From the NCBI RefSeq assembly GCF_020382885.2, contig NC_058501.1:14522501-14586500 (forward strand): a DNA stretch of 64,000 nt, given 5' to 3'. Below, piece by piece: positions 13,390 through 23,900 of the stretch (within the stretch, counting starts at the first letter, position 1; the number at the start of each line of letters is the position of its first letter). The notes below the pieces were generated by a model, which was not told the origin of the DNA, did no database searches, and was given only the letters and a program-made list of their open reading frames with translations. The translations under genes and the position numbers were made by a program. The DNA comes from Scatophagus argus. Its lineage: Eukaryota; Chordata; Actinopteri; Scatophagidae.

Positions 13390-13521
13390 TCAGGGTACAA
13401 TGCAAGTTGCCTTTCGAAGTGCCAGGTAGCCAGTAACAACATCAGTGGGGAGAAGGCGGATGTAGGAGAACTCCTCAGAAGATGTGAAGCGTAGCTTTGT
13501 CTGAGGGTCTGTGTAGTTTGC
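13390..13521 (-). CDS. ino80c: ino80c coding exon 5 (residues 158-200, stop)
   Basis: 132 nt with acceptor TTTCCTCAG. It encodes ANYTDPQTKLRF, then EEFSYIRLLPTDVVTGYLAL and RKATCIVP before TGA at 13392-13390. A longer open frame overlaps it in another phase and is a shadow. Confidence 0.95.
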   Translation of the reverse strand, partial: ANYTDPQTKLRFTSSEEFSYIRLLPTDVVTGYLALRKATCIVP

Positions 13522-14937
13522 CTGAGGAAAGACAAGAGAGTCTAAAGTGTGTGCTTTCTACAAGACATAATGTTGTTTACCGTACAATGAAAATTTTAGC
13601 AAAGTGATTACTCACAGGGAGTCCAGAAATGTCAGAGTATTTTTTGTTTGGCTTCAAGGAGGGAGGAGCATCAATGTTATAGTCTGTAAACACAGAAAAA
13701 CATTAGACCACATTTTATTTCACTTTATGAAATAGAAACATGTGCTTTGCTTTATAATTTCAAACTTTAAATTCTAAATGTAATATTTGTTGCACACATT
13801 AAAAATATTCCTAAAAAAAACCAAACTAAAACACAGGCAAAAATGTGAATTTTGAAGATACAAAAACTTACAGTTGGGATCGTTGAGCTTCCAAGCTAAA
13901 GTCCGCTCCAAAGCCAGAATCTGTTTGAGATTCTTCCAGGTCCTATTCTTTTTACCTGCTGCCGCTCCACCAATACCAGAGTGCTGCCAATATTAAGAAT
14001 CGGGAAAAAAATGAGGGGAAAGCAGAAGAAGCAGATTAACGTGGACACAGATGCACACTGACACTCACCATGAATGTGGGGTCTTTGAAAGGTGGAGGCT
14101 TTGTTGTGGACTCTGTGGTGGCAGTTGGACCACTGTCAGCTGTTCCTGCTGCCTTCACCTCAGCCACAGGCTCCACTGCTGTTATCTGACAAAACATGAA
14201 AGACAACACCTCTTCAGGCAAACAGTAATCACATTTGATTTGAAGCCTCTTGTTTTACCTGTATTTTGAATATAAACAAAGCCTACAGTTGGCTAAATGC
14301 AGTGTAACATGAACCTAAAAAAAAACCAATTTAATGACTGTCTATGCAGCTGTCACCTAAAGAACGATACTTTAAAATTATATTTAGGGGTTACAAGTGA
14401 AAATGAGATAGAAGAGTTGCAGTATTTAAACAATCATCAGCAAAGCTGTGATTAGTCGTTATGGTCAAAAGTTGTTTTAGATTTTACACTGAGCTCATGT
14501 GGACTCAATCTGTATGCCAGAATAAAAGCACACCAAACATAACAGATATTTGTACATATTGCAATTTTGCACATTATGTTTGTGGTGTAATGTCTATTTG
14601 TGCTTTTTGACTGCCTTTTCTAGATGTGACAAGTCGAACAGTTGATTAACCGAAAGTTGCACTTGACCCTTGCTAATATTATTATTATTTATTGACAAAA
14701 TAGCCCGTACAATACAAATTGTAAATGGTTAATCTAGATGCCAGTGAAGAGTACATAAATTACTTGTGTCTGTGTTGTTGGTGTCGCGGTCGACTGTCCT
14801 TTCTTCTTCTTGCTGCTCCCGGTAGCCTGCGGACCGGCCGAAACTGCCGGACTACCGGGACGTTTTTTACCCCGGAGAGCCGCAGAGCTGGCGGCTGCCG
14901 GCTGGACTCTGACGGTTATGGGGATCTGAGAAGCCAT
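13390..14937 (-). CDS. ino80c: INO80 complex subunit C (spliced, 5 coding exons)
   Basis: Subunit of the nuclear INO80 ATP-dependent chromatin remodelling complex, counterpart of yeast Ies6, which works with Arp5 in nucleosome sliding. Joining 14937-14764, 14185-14069, 13983-13872, 13683-13616 and 13521-13390 gives 603 nt, or 200 aa plus stop, against about 192 aa in human. The N-terminal third is low complexity and basic (KKRP at 24-27, KKKK at 43-46), which could serve as nuclear localisation. A linker carries PPPFKDPTF at about 88-96. The conserved C-terminal half has KKNRTWKNLKQIL at 108-120, and then the YL1 C-terminal-type domain with IDAPPSLKP, KKYSDISGLP, ANYTDP and the ending RKATCIVP. 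All four introns are GT-AG. The start is the first ATG in frame, and MASQIPI matches the human MAAQIPI as I recall it. It lies upstream of, and divergent from, galnt1. Confidence 0.95.
13616..13683 (-). CDS. ino80c: ino80c coding exon 4 (residues 135-157)
   Basis: 68 nt with acceptor TTTACAG and donor GTGAGT. It encodes YYNIDAPPSLKPNKKYSDIS and then GLP, the start of the YL1 C-terminal-type domain. Confidence 0.95.
13872..13983 (-). CDS. ino80c: ino80c coding exon 3 (residues 98-134)
   Basis: 112 nt, donor GTAAGT, ending in phase 1. It encodes HSGIGGAAAGKKNRTWKNLK and continues through ILALERTLAWKLNDPN, close to the human sequence. The intron before it is only 85 bp. Confidence 0.95.
14069..14185 (-). 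CDS. ino80c: ino80c coding exon 2 (residues 59-97)
   Basis: 117 nt, phase 0 on both sides. Acceptor CAG, donor GTGAGT. It encodes a poorly conserved Ala/Thr/Pro-rich linker ending KPPPFKDPTFM; the PFKDP motif is shared with the human protein. The intron before it is 578 bp. Confidence 0.93.
14764..14937 (-). CDS. ino80c: ino80c coding exon 1 (residues 1-58)
   Basis: Begins at ATG 14937-14935 with MASQIPITVRVQP, is rich in Ala, Ser, Gly and Lys, and ends ...TPTTQTQ before the donor GTAATT. It is 174 nt, ending in phase 0. The frame stays open upstream but has no ATG there. Confidence 0.93.
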
Positions 14938-15066
14938 TTGTGATGAGCAAAGTGGCTGTAATTTACAATCTAAATGCACAAACGCAGGTAATCTGTCTCG
15001 ATACTTAGCATTAGCCCCCCGCCATCCGTACCGTAAACATTGCTTCTCCCGGATATAGAATAGTTT

Positions 15067-15075
15067 CACTTCCGG
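15067..15075 (-). promoter_or_regulatory. ino80c: ETS/GABP-type site at the ino80c promoter
   Basis: CACTTCCGG on the plus strand reads CCGGAAGTG on the minus strand, a consensus ETS-family site about 130 bp upstream of the ino80c ATG. Such sites are typical of TATA-less housekeeping promoters. The local sequence to about 14820 is richer in CpG than the surroundings, and I see no TATA box. The transcription start is probably between about 15065 and 14950. Confidence 0.6.
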
Positions 15076-15165
15076 TTGTATAATTTCCCGAAAATGGTGA
15101 AAATCTTTATCAGTTATGATTTTTCTTCATTACAATGTGTAACTCTAAAACTAGACAAATAGTGT

Positions 15166-15260
15166 GAACTTTTACTCAAGTTAAATTTGAATGCAGGGCT
15201 TAGTATAAGTATATTAATATTTTTACACATTTGTATTCTTACTTTGAGTTAATAGCGACA
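15166..15260 (+). repeat. Teleost dispersed repeat fragment (TACTTAAGTAA-type family)
   Basis: TTTTACTCAAGTTAAATTTG, then GAATGCAGGGCTTAGTATAA and ATTTTTACACATTTGTATTC follow the order of a fish repeat usually reading ACTTAAGTAA...GAATGCAGGACTTTTACTTG...GGAGTATTTTTACACTG. It lies just upstream of ino80c. Related fragments lie near 53.6 kb and 63.1 kb. Confidence 0.6.
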
Positions 15261-16144
15261 CACATTCATATCCTTCTGAATTAAATTTAGCCTCATTTAT
15301 GGCGCTGGATTATCTAGTTTGACTGGTCAATTAGAACATTTATTTAGGCAAATTCAAAGAGCTACATGTGGCGTAGAAGTGTCTTACAAAAAAGATTTAA
15401 AACGCAATAAATACAAGAATAAAGTAGAGTAGAGTAGAATATCAAGTAAAGTAGAAAGGCACGAAAAAGAAAACGGACAACAAAAAAACAGTTATAATTT
15501 CTTAAACAATACTAACAGGCCTTTAGCTGAGTCCTGTTGGTGGAGGGCTGCTGCCATCATGTGTTTTATAGGAGGTTCTACACCTGGAAGCAGATCTGGA
15601 GGCAATCTGTGCGAACACGACTGCTGATAGAAACAAGAGGATCATAATAATGGATGGACATACACTGTGAAAAAAAAACTTTTTAGCTCCTGAATCTTGA
15701 TCCTAAATATATAACATAATATAGTAATTTCAAGCCCTTAGCTGTGTGTGAGGCCTCATTGGGCCTCATTTGTGGTAGCCTACTTTGTCATACTGACCTA
15801 AAAGTGCTTTCGCCCATTGCCAGCCTTGCTTTAAGTTTATACATATTCAAGCATAATTCATTTTCCCATTATCTCAACTACCAACTTGTTACTAACCATA
15901 ACCATGTACACAAAATTAAGCACACTCCTTACTATGCTATACACTGCTCTTCTGAAAGAACTTATTATTCTGCTTGTGCAATAAACCTTTGCTATATGCA
16001 AAGATTTCTGTCAAGCAAAAGATGCATAATCTGCATTATATTTTGTTATTGAAGTTACAGAAGAAAAATAATTAATCATCACAAATGAATAAAGCTGCAA
16101 GCACCGTATCTACTGTAAAGAAAAGACACAGGTACATAAGATGA

Positions 16145-16435
16145 ATAAGATGAACTTTATTGATCCTGTAGTGGGGAAATTCTCTTGTTGTGGCAGCTCA
16201 CAAGAACAGAAAAGAGTGCAAAAAGCAAAAAGTGTGCAAAAACAGTTTAAGATATAGAGGTAATAAATTAACAATTTACAAGTACAGTAAACACAGTACA
16301 ATATACAGCTATATCCAAGTCCTCATGAGGGAGGAAAAGAGGACTGGACCATTGACATTATTGACTGTCTAATATGCACGGGACAGTTTTGTGATAATAT
16401 CGCAGAGAATAAAGGTCCTGCGCTCTTGAAAGCCA
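16145..16435. repeat. Retroposon fragment (TTTATTGATCC...GGGGAAATTC type)
   Basis: Starts AACTTTATTGATCC, then GTGGGGAAATTCTC and GGCAGCTCACAAGAACAG, and ends near AATAAAGGTCCTGCGCTCTT. These are hallmarks of a dispersed fish retroposon tail, which I would place with LINE-type elements from memory. No intact ends or coding frame are visible. Confidence 0.55.
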
Positions 16436-16525
16436 AATACAGGCAATAAGCCTTTTTTAATGCTGCAGTGTTCTTGGTTAAATAGAGAAGCAAGGAGGTA
16501 ACATATTATTATCATTATTATTATA

Positions 16526-16548
16526 AGTAGTAGTAGTAGTTTTAGTAC

Positions 16549-16585
<37 letters not shown>
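16526..16585. repeat. (TAG)n and (ATT)n trinucleotide repeats
   Basis: A short TAG run is followed by an ATT run of about 12 units at about 16549-16585. Confidence 0.93.
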
Positions 16586-18296
16586 GATAAAGCATTGCCA
16601 AATATTTATGAAATATGTATTTGCTATAGTAGCAACCAAAGACACTTCCTTTGACAAGACAAAGTATGGAAATGAGAAAAACTTTCCCTTATTGGGATGT
16701 ATAAAATAGTTTAGGTAAAATTAAACATGATCACTCTGCAGGCTGAGGTGGCCTCCAGCAATCTGCTGGTTGATTAGAGCGGGATGCCATGCCTTGAGAT
16801 ATACGTGCTTGTTCTCTTGTCCTTTAGTCACAGTTTTTTGCACAAACACCTTTGAGGGGAAGGTGCCGCTAGCATATCCATCAGTCTGCGCTGGCCCACC
16901 AGGGAAGGACCTGTCAGCTTGCAGACATCTCCTTACAACAAAGACCTACTGCATCTGAATTCAGAGCTTGATGAACTGATATATGCTGGTATAATACTGT
17001 ATGTGTGGGGTGTATTTCAAATGCTCACCGAGAGGTCTTACTGCTGCTGTCATTTTTCTGTCCTTGTACTATCTTATAGAGACTGGAGGACCACACTCAC
17101 CAGGGAAAAGCTGATTCAGAGGAAGGTCTTTCCAAATATCTCATTCATTTTTCAGCGCTGGCACGCTGCTGTTGCCAGCTACATGAATAAAGTATATCTA
17201 GAGACTCTGCTTAAGCTCAATTGCAAACAGATATGAATGTTTCATGGGTGAAGTTAAACTATGAGCTCTAACTGTGGGACAGTGGACCTTTTCTCTATAA
17301 ACGCATTGTCTGCTGTATGAGGCAGACAGCAGGCTAGAGCAGCACACAGGAACCAGCGAATTCAAAGTCAAAGATTTTGCACCAGCTGTAGTAAAGCTTT
17401 CATATCTGTGTGCCACACAAAACTCTCCTGTCTAACAAGAGAAGCTGTTTTATGTTTTTCTAAGCTGTCTGTGATCCTCTTGAATATGTCTTGTTGCTAC
17501 AAAGAGACAGAAAAAACATTTTTACCCATCATGAAACTGACTTTGAAATTGAGACACACGCATATATGTTGCTATGGATGTCATTCAAAATCAGATTATG
17601 TAAGCATGTTGGTGGAGTTTTCTGCTCTAGTGGCTCTGGTTGTGCAAACCTAACATGTAAGCCACAGCCTGAGGCAGAACTTATTGACCTTAGTCAGCAG
17701 GCCATTGACTGGTGCTGGATATGTGCCAATGTTTGTAATGGGGATGGATAGCTCTCACGTGTGTGCGTGCATGCATGTCTGTGTAGGCAGATCTGATATG
17801 AGAAAAAGCGTGCTTTCAGCTGTGCTGTTCTGCATTAGTATGTATTAAAAGCATCTACTGAAAACTAGCTCACTAACTGAGCAGGCACGGTCTTGTTTGT
17901 TGTCTCAGTTTAGCCTTAAATCGTAGTAAAGGAAATTGCTATGTCTTGTCTCATGTAAATTATGGGGTATTTAGTGCCTTTCTCTATGCTGTGCCAGTGG
18001 TGTTTTGGCCAGGGGGACAGAGCCCTCTTCTTTTGTGTGTTTAAAAGTGGAACTTTTTAATCTCAAGACTGCTTATTTAACTTACAAAGGATGTTAATGA
18101 TATTTATTTCTAAAGAATAACAGAGATCAAATTGCTGTGTCAAATTAAAACCTTCATGGCTTTAGGTGGATTGGGTGCATCCCAAAAGCAGCTGGCAGGA
18201 GGTTTTGTCCTCCAAATGAAAAATTATAATCATAGACAACAAAAATCTCCAAAGTTGTGAGATACTTTTGCAGATGTGTGTATGACTAACATAGGA

Positions 18297-18440
18297 TTCA
18301 GTTCAATCCAGTTCTGTTTAATTCAGTTCAACCCTATTTAAATTATTTATATGGCACCAAATGACAACAAAAGTTATCTCATGACACTTCCCAAATAGAG
18401 CAGGTCTAGACCACATTCTTTAATTTAGCTGACAATCTTG
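18297..18440. repeat. Teleost dispersed repeat fragment (TTTATAT-GGCACCAAAT type)
   Basis: TTCAGTTCAA repeats, then TTATTTATATGGCACCAAAT, GACAACAAAAGTTATCTCAT and ATAGAGCAGGTCTAGACCAC. This matches, with mutations, an abundant fish repeat usually seen as TTTATATAGCGCCAAATCAC followed by an AGGTCTAGACC segment. Confidence 0.65.
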
Positions 18441-20439
18441 TCAGGGGAGAATGCAAATAGGTTGTGCATATCACATATTTAATCATTCACTGAGCTGAAT
18501 CTCGCTCCCTGAATGCATTCTGCATGACCTGACCTAGATGCGCAGCTGTATTGCAATTCACATTTCATCAAGTCTGGCCAGAGTGTTTTCTGCCTGTGCA
18601 GGTAGAACACTGAGTCATGAAAATGAGACACAGTTCCTCACTGACTTCATTACCGGTATGTGCAACAGGAGTTAGGCAGTGATGCTGACACAAACCAATT
18701 TGCATGCGTAATTCTGAAGACGTGGATTGACACCATATCTTGCACAATATGTAATAGCCACCTTCAGTCTTTCACAGACTGGAATGGGAATGTACTCCTA
18801 ACCAGAAACAGAATTTACCATCGTGGTGAATAAGCAGTCAATAAAATAGTATCGGCTGAGGAAAATGAACTCACTGAGTCAGGCTCTGCCTGGCACAGGC
18901 AACGGTCTGAGCACTCCCAAGTGCTTCTTGTATTCTGGTAATAAATTGTGACGAAAAAAAGGTTATGCCTGCAGTCAAGACATTTAAGCACTCCCCTGAT
19001 AGAACAGGTAATAGTGAGCAAAACTGTTGACATCTTATTTATAGCTCCTTGTAACTTAGGGCATCCCATTTGCCATAAACACTCCTCCTCTGAGTTGTGG
19101 TGGAAGAGAGGAACCAATTTTCTTTTCTGCTTTCATTTCTCTACTTTTTCAGTCCAATTTTTATCTTCAATATATGGCATTATATGACAAGCATGCATCT
19201 GAAGTCTTATTGGATTGATGGTTTATTTGTAAGAAGTGGCTCATAAAAACAACAGAAGTTATGGCCCTCTGTCATACTGATCTGCTAGGGCTTCCCACCT
19301 GCACCAGCAGTTCTTTGTGGTTTATGTGTACATATTCCAGCACAGAGTTATATTTCATAAAAATTGATTGGAACATGTGTGCATCTTTCTTTTGGATTTT
19401 TTAAAATCATTCCCATAGAATCCCAGGTTTTTCAGGCATGAAAAGATGGTATCATCTTATCACCTGATAAGACTGTGGCAACATGAAGCAGCAGCTTTGG
19501 TTAAGCTCAGGAGATAAATGAATCAGTATAAACAGAAGAATTGCTGCAAAGATGTTAGATACGGGAGCCATTTCTCATATTATGTGTTTTTGTAGGCAAT
19601 GGAATATTGCAAAGGTTTTAAGTATCCTATTCTAATGACTGTATTCATTTTCAGCAAAAAGAATGAACTGCAATACCATCAAGTTAGAAAAAGACTTCCT
19701 CTGCATGGCTTGCTTCAGAAATGAACATCATTTAACATACCGGAAAAAGACTGAGGTGCTTGTATCTCAAACAGTTTGGTGTTATTCCCCTTGGTAAAGG
19801 CTACAAAAACCTCAGGTAGCAAGTTTTAATGAGGTTTTCTGTCAGTATTTTCTGTCCTTTTCCTCTCTTATTTCATAGTCTGCATTTTGAAATGTGTGTT
19901 GAAAATCCTGTTTTCTCCATGAAAAGCAGCAACTTCCCTGAGGGGTCAAGGTTTTGTTATTTAAGGTGTTCTTTCTTTGGTTAAAACAGGATAAACTAGG
20001 CCCTTTAGTCACTCGTGATAAGTTACAGAAATACTTACTACTGGCCATTCATGCAAAGAAGGTGGATGACATGCTTATTCAATTTCACTTGAACATAGGT
20101 ATGATTTACAGAATGATTTGCCTTAAATAATTTCACTGTTTGGTTACCTTGGCTACACCACTAACACTTTAAATAGCTAACATGTGTAGGTTTTCTTTCC
20201 TCTTTCATATAAAAGAACTAAAGATACAGAGCAGAAACCGCCAGCTGAAATTCCTGTCTTGAAAATGTGAAACTGTTGCTTCCCAGATGGTGTGATGGTT
20301 GCAGTTTAAGAGGTTCTAATGGGTTCTTTCTTTGCTTCAAACAAGATAATCTGCAAGGTTTAGGAAGACACTTGGCTATAGCAGATTCTCCTTGATGGAC
20401 AGTGCAGCTTTATGATTCATTTGTAACATTTTTGGACCA

Positions 20440-20580
20440 TGCAAAAGAGGATAAGATCTGCTGTGGTATTTCTTCCGGGTTGAAGTATTGAAGGGAGGGA
20501 TGAGCAGTGATGCTGCCTCTGTTTGCTCCGCACATCAGCAGCCAAGCTTCTCTCTCTCTCTCTCTCTCTCTCTCCTTCTC
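20440..20580 (+). promoter_or_regulatory. galnt1: Presumed galnt1 promoter region
   Basis: Just upstream of the CpG-bearing putative first exon. It contains a CT-rich tract (20548-20580, mostly (TC)n), which can act as a GAGA-type element. No TATA box is clear. The assignment rests on position and on the excellent splice donor downstream. Confidence 0.4.
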
Positions 20581-20997
20581 TCTCACCCAGTCAGACAGAC
20601 CCAGGCCAGGCAGAGGCAGCGCGTCCGCCCGGAGAGAGACCACACCGCATAGCTGCGCTGCCGACTGATCACATTCACGGTATTTTCAAATGGATGCCTC
20701 CCCTGATACCGCCTTCTGACACCAGACAGCGCTCTTGTGGCCACATTGAACGTGAGAAAGACCTCATTCTGGGCTCTTTTTTTTTTTTAACAAAACTGTA
20801 ATTATTTTTTTAGGTAACTGGTTTGTCTCGACGCCACAGAGAGGACCACACTCCCCCCTTCGTTAGCCCGCTAAGCTAGCTAGCCCGCTAACTTAGCTGT
20901 GATACTTTGAACCGTATCGGCGGCAGTTTTTCTGCCTCGTTGCTAGCTTGCGGTCTCTTGCGCCACAGCAGTGGATTGAGGTTCCTCGTCACTCAAG
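20580..20997 (+). other. galnt1: Putative non-coding exon 1 of galnt1 (5' UTR)
   Basis: This is the only CpG-rich patch between ino80c and the galnt1 start codon, and it ends at a strong donor, CAAG|GTAAGC at 20997/20998. Splicing to the acceptor at 44441-44442 gives CTCAAGGATGA around the ATG, with an A at -3, a favourable initiation context. The 5' boundary is a guess. A short alternative intron is conceivable inside it (donor GTGAGA near 20751, acceptor TTTTTTTAG near 20812). It contains a twofold direct repeat of TAGCCCGCTAA (20864-20874 and 20881-20891). cDNA evidence is not available here. Confidence 0.5.
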
Positions 20998-23900
20998 GTA
21001 AGCGAACATTTCATTTTAAAAACACTGCGTCGTTGTTGTGGTTGTTTTTTCTCAGCCACACTGTCAACCACCGGCTTCTCTCCGGTCAGCGAAGCACTAA
21101 CGTTATGTAGTAGCGGTACACACTGCTATGGCAGAGAGGTTCTTGTTGACAGAAGCAGCCAAGCAACGGGGATGTGGGATGTGACTTACTGTTAAGCACC
21201 CAAAATGACACTTTACCGCACTGCTAGTTAACCGACAAAATGTTTTTCCACAACCGGTCTGAAAGGGGTTAATTGAAGGAATGTCTGTTTTGTCGATAAT
21301 AAAGATGCTCACAGATACTTTTTGGCCATGCTATGTTCGCGTTTACTCTTGACTGCCGATTTGTCGTTACTGGGCTAGTGCCAGGCTCACATTATCTCAC
21401 ACTTGCCGCATTTGACTGCAGCGACTTTTCCTAACGGTCTATTCAAATGACCCTTGAGACAGTCATCAGCCAGCCCATCTTAACAACCGGGATACTACCC
21501 ACAGAAAAAAATTAAAAAGTAGTCCACGTTTTCAGTTAAGCATAATCGTGGCTATATGAACATGCATTGTTCCTGGGGCACGTTTCCTCATTTACCTCTG
21601 AACATGTCAGAGCTTCAGTGTTGCATCACAACCTGGAAAGAGGAGCTTTACAACCGGAATTTAACCCCTGATTGGTGCCTGTTGTGTCTTCTGTGTCCTC
21701 ATGGGGGTCAGATGATTTAGCTTAGCTTGACACGTATAGGAGGAAAACAACTAGTGTCCGGATGGAGCCTCTCTCCTCCCTCGTTGGGCTGCAGATTCAG
21801 AAGCCCTCCCCCCTCCTCTGTTGAACAGAGGTTAATTACATTTCATGTAATTCAGTCACTAAGAGACTTTTTATAGGGTTTGAGTGAAGCACGCGGGGCA
21901 TGACCTGTGTGTGTGCGTGCGCGAGACAGGCTCATTGAAAGTGAAAGAAGAGAGAATAAATGTGCATGAGCGAGCATGCATTAACAATGCTGTAATTATC
22001 TCAAGAGATGAGAAAATGGATTCACTATCAATCCTGCAAGACTCTGCAGTTGTGGAGTGGGGCAGATGAAGATGTAGGATTGACAGGAAACCAATTAAAT
22101 TAATCTGTCATGTTCCTTAAAGGGAGAGAAAAGAGCAGCATGTATTATTTATCCCTGTGTGTGTGTGTGTGTGGCTTTGCCTGTACGTGTGCAGGAGGAG
22201 AATGTGCTGGGTTGCCTGGGGGTGGGGGGCTGCTGTACCTTTGCACTACCTGTGGCTATCGGTACCATGGTGTTTGAACATGAGCAGATGGCTTTGATCA
22301 TGTCACATATAGGTTATTGGAATATAAAATAATTACTGAAGTGAAATGTATGCAGTACATGTGGCTTACAGGTTCTCAGTCAGCTTGTTATTTTTTCCTG
22401 ACCTGGGCTCTGTGTGTGTCATGTTTAGGCTTGCCTCAGAACTATATATCTGAACTTATCCCCCCACTTAGCATGACGGTCTAGCACTGAAAGGAAATGA
22501 ATCATGTTCCTTATTTCAAGGCCGTAGAGTCGGCATGATGCGTTTCCTGCCCTGTGTGTGTTGACTGTGTGTTCAGGCGTTGCCAGATGTGCCTCATTTT
22601 GTGCATGTGTCCCACTGCTCCCACATTTATGAGGGCTGATTTTAAATTATTGGGAACGTTGTGGCCGATATTCAGGACATAGATTTCATGACAGGCAAAA
22701 ATTTGGATTAGGATGAAATAAGATTCTTCATCTAAATGAATGAAATTATTGAGGCCCTATGACATGTATAAAGCAAAAAAAAAAATATGTTTGTGTGTGT
22801 GTGTATTATAGGTACATCACTGGGGTTTTAGCTCATATAGAGGATATGTGTAAGTATTAGGTTGTGTGGGTTTCCACTAAGTAATGGTAATACAGGTGGT
22901 AATAGTCATGATAATAGCATGCATTGGTATGTAATTAGTTTAATCTTTGCAAAGCTCTTAAATATAAGGCATGTGCACAAACTGCAGCCAAGCAGTTTTA
23001 CCTTTTCTGTGTTTTTAATTAAAAGTAAAAGTTCAAGTTGAAAATGTCTCTCACTATGGTTCTGTGTATGGGTTTTTGCAAAGTTGTGTGTTTGTGATAG
23101 AGGGTGGCTGTGGTGCATTTATTGCTCCTAGCTGGTCTGGAACAATAGCCCTATTCTGGCCTGCGTCTCTGGAGGGAGGCAGCAGCATTCGGCGTTCCCG
23201 GCACTCTATGTGCCAGCAAGGCTTGGTTTGGGATTGGGTTTCCACAGCCACCTGGAGCTCAGAGCACAGGAATGCCATTGTTCCTTCTTCCAGACTATGG
23301 CCGGATCAGACACACATGCAAACACACTCACATACACATAAATAGACATATGCATGTGCACACACTTAGCACACAGTATGCAGGAGGAGCTCTCAACAGC
23401 CTGTGTGTCCCCCAAAACTTAGGTCACCCTGCTTTGTTCAGTTGTCATTGATCACAGATATAGACAATGAAACATCAAGCATCTGCTTGCAATGCCACTG
23501 AGAGCTGACATTAGCAGAGTAGTATGCTTCTGTGAGTGCCTGGTTAGTATTTGTAATTGGAAATCACATTTTCTTTAAATATTACTATTATTCTATTCTA
23601 AAAGTATTTCCATAACACCAATAAAAACGCAAAGAAATTAATACATGAACAAAACAAATTAAATCATCAACTATGTACCAGTATGAAACCAATGTAATTA
23701 TAGCTTACATTTTTCTGCTGGCATTGAAACAGAATTGTCATGGTGGTGATGGTATTTTTTTTAGTATCTTTGTTGTACTGTTAAAACCTGATAATTTACA
23801 TCCTCCTTAAGGCTTAAAACAGACATGCAAAGTGAATTAGAAGTGGTTAAAAATGCAGCTAGTGTTGAATCAGTTGCTCTATTAATAAGTTGATGACATA

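Larger units (their letters stand above)
15100..20440. other. Intergenic region between ino80c and galnt1
   Basis: About 5.3 kb separating the two divergent promoters. No coding exon is recognisable. It contains old repeats at about 15166-15260, 16145-16435 and 18297-18440, plus trinucleotide runs at 16526-16585. The distance argues against a shared bidirectional promoter. Confidence 0.7.

Noticed and set aside
14938..15069. N-terminal extension of ino80c in the same frame
   Set aside because: The frame is open upstream, but the codon at its far end is GTG, not ATG, and it lies inside the ETS site at the likely transcription start. The first ATG in frame is 14937-14935.
13390..20997. Bidirectional promoter shared by ino80c and galnt1
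   Set aside because: The two CpG-bearing start regions are about 5.4 kb apart with old repeats between them.
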